A program made the translations under genes and the position numbers. DNA of 64,000 bases, taken from the NCBI RefSeq assembly GCF_963678635.1, contig NC_087067.1:49209618-49273617 (forward strand), in the 5' to 3' direction. The first letter of the stretch is position 1. The number at the start of each line of letters is the position of its first letter. Under the pieces are notes generated by a model. It saw only the letters and a program-made list of their open reading frames with translations, searched no databases and had not been told where the DNA came from. Source of the stretch: Symsagittifera roscoffensis. Lineage: Eukaryota > Xenacoelomorpha > Acoela > Convolutidae. Positions 22,001 through 31,000 of the stretch are shown piece by piece.

Positions 22001-25000
22001 AGTTTTTTCATTGTCCCCAGGGCTATCCTAAGAAAATTGACAGGAGAATTTTTTTTTTCTTTTAAAATAACTTCTGTATGATATTTAATCATCATTGTTT
22101 TTGGTGGACTGACTACCTCATGACTATTTGACAGCAAGTTCTTTTTTTTGACAGAGCTTCAGGGGGTAAATTACATCTCTCTCTGTCGAACTGATAAATT
22201 GCGTTAGCGATTTTGTATAAGGAAAGAAACTCTGATGGACAGTAAAAATTCTCTTGAAAAAACTATTCCATTCAGTCAATCAAGTATGTTTCATAATTGT
22301 AAAATGCTGCCCGTGAAAATGATGTACAAAAATACAAAGAAAAATACCATAGTGTACATTGAAAAAAAGCATAGTTTCCATAGGACCCTCGGGAGATTTT
22401 TCTCGCAATTTCCATCATTTCGTTTCTACGCAAAAGTCACTTTTCATTCACTGCTTGGCAGTGAAACTAGAACACTTTTTCTTTAATTAAATTTAGAATA
22501 TTCCCAATTGTTTTTTCGGAAAATTGACAAATTCTCCACTCGTCCAAGTTGAATCGTGTTAACAGCTAAGAAAATGTTTTACCTTATAAACTGAAACAAT
22601 TTGGAAGGAACCGAATGTTTTTCTTAACTTATTTCGATTAAGGAAATTGGAGTTTCGCATTTGAAAAAAAAAAGATATTCATGTCCAATCTATCCTATGG
22701 AGAAGATGTGATAACTGATTCCGATATTCAAGACGAAGTTTCAGTGCAGTTTTTCTCAGACATGTTGGAAAACGAACCCTCAAAGTTAGAGAAAATATGG
22801 TTAGTCCTAATCTGTACGATATCATTTTTCCGATAATGATGTATACAGCAAGCAATGAAGATAATAACTTGGAGAACTTGTTATAGTTCAGGAGCGGTAT
22901 GAGTTGATATAGAATTTCGAAAGTGACTGGGACAGAGCGGTTACCGGAAAAAATGACAAAGGTGGAACGAATCAAACCAGTATGCAGAAAACACTCTTTT
23001 GGAACACAATGTTCCCAGGTCCCTTCACTTCTCCGCGTAATAACAAGAAGATAGAAGCCAATTTTCTGTCTAAAAAGAAAACTAACGCGCCAACTGAGAC
23101 CAACTTGGATAGATCATAAGTTTTATCGAACGGAGGAAAATTTGATATACATATTCAAGCGAAGAAAATAAAAAACAACCTGAAGTTTTGAGATTTCTTC
23201 CTAAAAAGACGAAAAAGTTTTTGCAGTTTTTTGTTATGAGAAAAGAATGTAAACAAAAATACAAGATACGATTGTTAATTTGAAGATAAAAATGACAAAG
23301 AAATTTTTAAAAACTGACAACAAAAAACTGAAACTCAAGAAGCAAAATCATACAGATATTCCGTAACCCTGATGATAATCATGTCATTAGCTCAATCTAT
23401 ATGAAGGACATCGTTAAGTTAATTACCTCAAACTGTTTTTTGGATGAAATAAGTTTCAGAACACGAAAACGGCTCTGCTTCAATTTTCCAATTGCCTCGT
23501 CACATACTCATATAGATGAACAAAAAGTAGGCTTACAAAAATTCATCATGCCCGGNNNNNNNNNNNNNNNNNNNNNNNNNNNNNNNNNNNNNNNNNNNNN
23601 NNNNNNNNNNNNNNNNNNNNNNNNNNNNNNNNNNNNNNNNNNNNNNNNNNNNNNNNNNNNNNNNNNNNNNNNNNNNNNNNNNNNNNNNNNNNNNNNNNNN
23701 NNNNNNNNNNNNNNNNNNNNNNNNNNNNNNNNNNNNNNNNNNNNNNNNNNNNNNNGAGAAAAATCTCCCGAGGGTCCTATGGAAACTATGCTTTTTTTCA
23801 ATGTACACTATGGTATTTTTCTTTGTATTTTTGTACATCATTTTCACGGGCAGCATTTTACAATTATGAAACATACTTGATTGACTGAATGGAATAGTTT
23901 TTTCAAGAGAATTTTTACTGTCCATCAGAGTTTCTTTCCTTATACAAAATCGCTAACGCAATTTATCAGTTCGACAGAGAGAGATGTAATTTACCCCCTG
24001 AAGCTCTGTCAAAAAAAAGAACTTGCTGTCAAATAGTCATGAGGTAGTCAGTCCACCAAAAACAATGATGATTAAATATCATACAGAAGTTATTTTAAAA
24101 GAAAAAAAAAATTCTCCTGTCAATTTTCTTAGGATAGCCCTGGGGACAATGAAAAAACTAAACAAAGTGTCAAATTTTTAAAATCAAAAAGATTAAAATC
24201 GTGTCCTGTCATTTTTCTTCTGATATCCCGAGATGAAGAAAGGGTTGAAGGGTATGTAAGATTAAGCAGTACAACAACGATCACTCAAAATTTCGATTTA
24301 ATAAAATAATTGCTTATCAATTTGGTAAAAAAATTCAAACGCTTATTTTTTAGAAAGAAAGAAATTTTCTATATAAAACGTTTTTTAAGTTTTTTCAATT
24401 TCTGTCGGTTTCATTTTCGAGTTTCATATATTCGATTTTTGATAAATTGAGAACATCAATTTTTCTCAATCTTTTTTGTTTTGTTGAAGAAATCTTTCAA
24501 CAATATTTTTTATGACGAAAATAAGATACATCTTAGTGTCGATTTTTGGAATTGTTTTTTATTTTTTCTCTATTTCGAAATTAGTTTTTCAAGATATTGT
24601 TCAGAAAGCAAAATTGTATTCTTTTTCGCTATGTCATTTTTCTACCATTTAATAGAGTAATATTTCGTGTAAATTTTGTTCTTCTAACAATTTTATTTTT
24701 GTATCAATTCAATATAGGATTTTTTGTTTTTTTCTGATCTCTTTCTCAAATTTTGAAATTTTCTGGGTTTTACATAGACTTTTTTCTGATATCTTTAATT
24801 GGAATTTTTTTGGAGTTTTCAGTTTTAATATATTTTTTTCTGATGTCCTAGAATAAAATTCTCAAGTTTCGGATTTTTCTAGTTTTTATTTATTTATAAT
24901 CTGATATCTTTTTCTGAAATCTTGAAATTTTCTGTTTTTTTCATAATTTTTCCTGATAACTCAAAAAAACTTATTTGAGAACTTTCTGTTTTTTTATCTA

Positions 25001-28000
25001 TACATGTTTTCTGATATATTTTTCTCAAATTTTGAATAAAGAGCAGATAAATTTTAATTACAAAGATAAAAGTCTTCTGAAAAATTATATCCTGGGGGAA
25101 AAACAAAGGATTAAACAGGATGTAAAAGATAAGGTTAGAAGAGATGAAAATTTTAGTAGGAGCTAAAAATCTTTTCTCAAGTTTTGAAATTTTTTGGAAT
25201 TTTCATTTTTAATATAATTTTCTCTGATGTCTTTGAATAAAATTCTCAAGTTCGGATTTTTCTGGATTTTATTTATTTATAATCTGATATCTTTTCTGAA
25301 ATCTTGGAAATTTTCTTGTTTTTTTCATGTTTTTTTTTCTGATAACTCCAAAAAAATGATTTGAGAACTTTCTGTTTTTTTTATCTAAACATGTTTTCTG
25401 ATAATTTTTTCTCAATTTTTGGAATAAAGAGCATATAATTTTTAATAACAAAGATAAAAGTCTTCTGACAAATTGTATCCTGGGAAAAAAAGGGTTTAAC
25501 CGGATGTATAAGATAAGGTTAGAAGGGATGAAAATTTTAGTAGGAGCTAAAATTTTTTCTCAAATTTTGAACTTTTCTTGGTTTTACATAGACTTTTTTC
25601 TGATATTTTAAAATGGATTTATTTGGAATTTTCAGTTTTTTATATAATTTTTTCTAATGTCTTTCAAAAAACTCTCAGGTTTTGGATTATTCTGGTTTTT
25701 ATATAAAATTAATATAATCTGATATCTTTTTCTCAAATCTTGGAATTTTTTGTTGTTTACATATTATTTTTTTCTGATACCTCAAAAAAATTATTTGAGA
25801 GTTTTCTGTTTTTTTTTTTAGATAAAGATGTTTTCTGTTATCTTTTTCTTAAAATTTGGAATAAATAGCATATAATTTTTTAATACAAAGATAAAAGTAT
25901 TCTGACAATTTATATACTGGGAAAAAGAAAGGATTAAACATGATGTAAAAGAAAAGGTTAAAAGGGATGAAAATTTTAGTAGGAGCTGAAAACCTTCTCA
26001 AATTTTGAAATTTTCTGGGTTTTGCATAGACTTTTCCTGATATTTTAAAATGGAGTTATTTTGGAATTTTAGTTTTTTATATAATTCGTTCTGATGTCTT
26101 TAAATAAAATTCTTAGGTTTTGGGTTATTCTGGTTTTTTATTTATATATAATCTGATATCTTTTTCTCAAACCTTGGAATTTTTTTTAAATAATTTTTTT
26201 CTGATGTTTCAAATGAAATTCTCAAGCTTCCGATTTTTCTGGTTTCTATTTATTTATAATCTGATATCTTTTTCTCAGATCTTAGAATTTTCTGTTTTTT
26301 CATAATTTCTTTCCTGATAACTCAAAAAAATGATTTGAGAACTTTCTGTTTTTTATCTATATTTGTTTTCTGATATCTTTTTCTCAAATTTTGGAATAAA
26401 GAGCATATAAGTTTTTATTACAAAGATAAAAGTCTCCTGACAAATTATATCCCGGGGGAAAAACAAAGGATTAAACAGGATGTAAAAGATAAGGTTAGAA
26501 GGGATGAAAATTTTAGGAGCTAAATTTTTTTTCTCCAATTTTGAACTTTTCTTGGTTTTACATAGACTTTTTTCTGATACTTTAAAATGGATTTATTTGG
26601 AATTTTCAGTTTTTTTTATAATTTTTTCTGATGTCTTTCAAAAAATTTTCAGGTTTTGGATTATTCTGGTTTTTATTTATATATAATCTGATATCTTTTT
26701 CTCAAATTTTGGAATTTTCTGTTTTTTTCATATATTTTTTCTGATAACTCAAAAAAATGATTTGAGAACTTTCTGTTTTTTATCTATATTTGTTTTCTGA
26801 TATCTTTTTCTCAAATTTTGGAATAAAGAGCATATAAGTTTTTATTACAAAGATAAAAGTCTCCTGACAAATTATATCCCGGGGGAAAAACAAAGGATTA
26901 AACAGGATGTAAAAGATAAGGTTAGAAGGGATGAAAATTTTAGTAGGAGCTAAATTTTTTTTCTCCAATTTTGAACTTTTCTTGGTTTTACATAGACTTT
27001 TTTCTGATACTTTAAAATGGATTTATTTGGAATTTTCAGTTTTTTTTATAATTTTTTCTGATGTCTTTTAAAAAAATTCTCAGGTTACGGATTATTCTGG
27101 TTTTTTGTATATATATATATAATCTGATATCATTTCTCAAAACTTGGAATTTTCTGTTTTTTACATATATTTTTTTCTGATACCTCAAATTCTGATATTT
27201 TAAATGGATTTTTTTGGATTTTTAGTTTTAATATAATTTTTTCTGATGTCCTTAAAAAAAAGTCTCAAATTTCGGATTTTTCTGGTTTTTTTTATATATA
27301 ATCTTATATCTTTCTCTCAAATCTTGGAATTTTCTGTTTTTTACATGTTTTTTTCTGATAACTCAAAAAAAATTATTTGAGAACTTTCTGTTTTTTATCT
27401 ACACATGTGTCTGATGTCTTTTTCTCAAATTTTGGAATAAAGAGCATATAATTTTTTATTACAAAGATAAAAGTCTTCTGACAAATTATATGCTGGAAAA
27501 AAGAAAGGATTAAGCAGGATGTAAAAGAAAAGGTTAAAAGGGATGAAAATATTATTAGAAGCTGAAAACCTTCTTCTCAAATTTGAAATTTTCTGGGTTT
27601 TACATAGACTTTTTCCTGATATCTTAAAATGGAATTATTTTAGAATTTTTAGTTTTTTATATAATTTTTTCTGATGTCTTTAATTAAAATTCTCACGTTC
27701 TGGATTATTCTGGTTTTTTAATTATATGTAATCTGATATCTTTTTCTCAAATCTTGGAATTTTCTGTTTTTTACATGTATTTTTTTCTGATACCTCAAAA
27801 AAAATTATTTGAGAGTTTTCTGTTTTTTTTTTTAGATAAAGATGTTTTCTGTTATCTTTTTCTCAAATTTTGGAATAAATAGCATATAATTTTTCAATAC
27901 AAAGATAAAAGTCATCTGACAATTTATATACTGGGAAAAAGAAAGGATTAAACATGATGTAAAAGAAAAGGTTAAAAGGGATGAAAATATTAGTAGGAGC

Positions 28001-31000
28001 TGAAAACCTTCTTCTCAAATTTTGAAATTTTCTGTGTTTTACATAGACTTTTTCCTGATATCTTAAATGGAATTATTTTGGAATTTTTAGTTTTTTATAT
28101 AATTCTTTCTGATGTCTTGAAATAAAATTCTCAGGTTTTGGATTATTCTGGTATTTTAATTATATATAATCTGATATATTTTTCTCAAATCTTGGAAATT
28201 TCGGTTTTTTAGATATATATTTTTCTGATACTTGAATAAAAATTATTTGAGAATTTTCTGTTTTTTATGAAAACATGTTTTCTGATATCTTTTTCTCAAA
28301 AGTGGGATTTTTCTTTTTTAATAAATTTTTTTTTCTGATGACTTCAAATAAAATTCAAGTTTCGGATTTTTCAGGTTTTTATTTATTTATAATCTGATAT
28401 CTTTCTCTCAAATCTTGGAATTTTCCGTTTTTAACATGTTTTTTTTTCTGACAACTCAAAAAAATATTTTGGAACTTTGTTTTTTTTTATCTATACATGT
28501 TTTCTGATATCTTTTTCTCAAATTTTGGAATAAAGAGCATATAATTTGTTATTACAAAGATAAAAGTCTTCTGACAAATTATATCCTGGGGAAAACAAAG
28601 GATTAAACGGATGTAAAAGTTAAGCTTAGAAGTGATGAAAATTTTAGTAGGAGCTTAAAATCTTTTTCTCAAATTTTCCGGGTTTTACATAGACTTTTTT
28701 CTGATATCTTAAAATGGAATTATTTTGAAATTTTCAGTTTTTTTATATAATTTTTTCTGATGTCTTTTAAAAGACTTTTCAGGTTTCGGATTGTTGTGGT
28801 TTTTTATATATATATAATCTGATATCTTTTTCTCAAGTTTTGGAATTTTTTGTTTTTTACATATTTTTTTTTCTGATACCTCAGAAAGAAATTTTTGAGA
28901 GTTTTGTTTTTTTTTAGATAAAGATGTTTTCTGATATCTTTTGCTCAAATTTTGGAATTTTCTATTTTTTACATCTATTTTTTTGATAACTTCAAAAAAA
29001 TTGTTTGAGAATTTTCTTTTTTTTTTATCTATATATGTTTTCTGATATCCTCTTCTCAAATTTTGGAATAAAGGGTATATAATTTTTTATTACAAAGATT
29101 AAAGTCTTCTGACAAATTATATCCTGGGGGAAAACAAAGGATTAAACAGGATGTAAAAGATAAGGTTAGAAGGGATGAAAATTTTAGTAGGAGCTAAAAT
29201 TGTTTCTCAAATTTTGAACTTTTCTTGGTTTTACATAGACTTTTTTCTGATATTTTAAAATGGATTTATTTGGAATTTTCAGTTTTTTTTTTATAATTTT
29301 TTCTGATGTCTTTCAAAAAATTTTCAGGTTTTGGATTATTCTGGTTTTTATTTATATATAATCTGATATCTTTTTCTCAAATTTTGGAATTTTCTGTTTT
29401 TTTCATATATTTTTTCTGATACTTCAAAAAAAATTATTTGAGAATTTTTTGTTTTTTATATATACATGTTTTCTGATATCTTTTTCTCAAAAGTGGGAAT
29501 TTTTTATTTTAATAATTTTTTTTCTGATATCTTTGAGATAAATTACTTCAAGTGAAAAAAAGTTATCTGATAATATTTTATTCCCCCTCAGCGATTTCAT
29601 AAAGTTATCCTCTTTAATAACAATTGACGAAATTGTCCCCAATGATTCCGGTCATATACCCCTAAAAATCAACTCAAGTGAAAAAATTAATCTGATAAGA
29701 TATTTATTACGACCCCCGAGAAAAAAAAAGATTAGGCTAATTGAGTAACATAGTCACGCGACCTTGACAGGTTGACCTTTCTCCGAAAACAGGCTTGACC
29801 TCTTGTTGCGCTATACTACTGTGGTTTTACTATTAGAGTGAAGGGGATGTGTTGATGGTAAGCTACAATAAAAAGTCTTTCAGGTATCAGAAGTGAAGCA
29901 GCTCTGGCTAGCTCAGAAGGCTGGAGGAAGAAGCGCAGACGAAGTGGGTAGGGCTCCAGTCCCAAACGCCAACCAGCTGCCAAATCCAGTGGAATCCAGA
30001 AGAGCAGAGCTGGAAACACGGGCTGTAGCGTTCAATCAGTACTTGATGAAAGGTGCATTAATTTAAGGTCTTCAAATTGGGCTGTATAAAATTAAAAACA
30101 CTTATCCACTCCGCCCCCCTCCCACGTTTCAATTTTTCCAATTTCATAATTGTATTGCATCTTATAACGGCTAAATGCGTGAATTTACGATGTAAAATAT
30201 TAAGACCGAATCTGTTCACAATTGTTGATTTGCTCATCTGTTCACAATTGTTGATTTGCTCATCTGTTCACAATTGTTGATTTGCTCATCTGTTCACAAT
30301 TGTTGATTTGCTCATCTGTTCACAATTGTTGATTTGCTCATCTGTTCACAATTGTTGATTTGCTCATCTGTTCACAATTGTTGATTTGCTCATCTGTTCA
30401 CAATTGTTGATTTGCTCATCTGTTCACAATTGTTGATTTGCTCATCTGTTCACAATTGTTGATTTGCTCATCTGTTCACAATTGTTGATTTGCTCATCTG
30501 TTCACAATTGTTGATTTGCTCATCTGTTCACAATTGTTGATTTGCTCATCTGTTCACAATTGTTGATTTGCTCATCTGTTCACAATTGTTGATTTGCTCA
30601 TCTGTTCACAATTGTTGATTTGCTCATCTGTTCACAATTGTTGATTTGCTCATCTGTTCACAATTGTTGATTTGCTCATCTGTTCACAATTGTTGATTTG
30701 CTCATCTGTTCACAATTGTTGATTTGCTCATCTGTTCACAATTGTTGATTTGCTCATCTGTTCACAATTGTTGATTTGCTCATCTGTTCACAATTGTTGA
30801 TTTGCTCATCTGTTCACAATTGTTGATTTGCTCATCTGTTCACAATTGTTGATTTGCTCATCTGTTCACAATTGTTGATTTGCTCATCTGTTCACAATTG
30901 TTGATTTGCTCATCTGTTCACAATTGTTGATTTGCTCATCTGTTCACAATTGTTGATTTGCTCATCTGTTCACAATTGTTGATTTGCTCATCTGTTCACA

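Larger units (their letters stand above)
16435..29820. mobile_element. 13.4-kb foldback DNA element with ~6-kb inverted arms, in maelstrom intron 1
   Basis: The element begins AGTAGTATAGCGCAACAAG and ends with the exact reverse complement, flanked by the 6-bp duplication GTGGTT. The left arm (16435 to at least 22404) and right arm (23756-29820) are near-identical inverted copies. They differ mainly by one extra ~113-nt subunit in the right arm at about 28.9-29.04 kb and by small indels. The centre (22405-23555) is unique and is followed by a 200-N gap, so the true interior may be longer. AG...CT ends with a 6-bp duplication are reported for Polinton/Maverick elements, but none of their hallmark genes (protein-primed DNA polymerase, integrase, packaging ATPase, protease, capsid) is visible. 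Family assignment is therefore open; a non-autonomous or gutted element is the best reading. Confidence 0.85.

Noticed and set aside
23401..23925. Long ORFs running through the N gap on both strands
   Set aside because: They are open only because N codons carry no stop.
16435..29820. Palindrome as a pure assembly artefact
   Set aside because: Both outer ends are flanked by the same 6-bp duplication and by different unique maelstrom sequence, and the arms differ by a ~113-nt unit. The missing centre remains uncertain.
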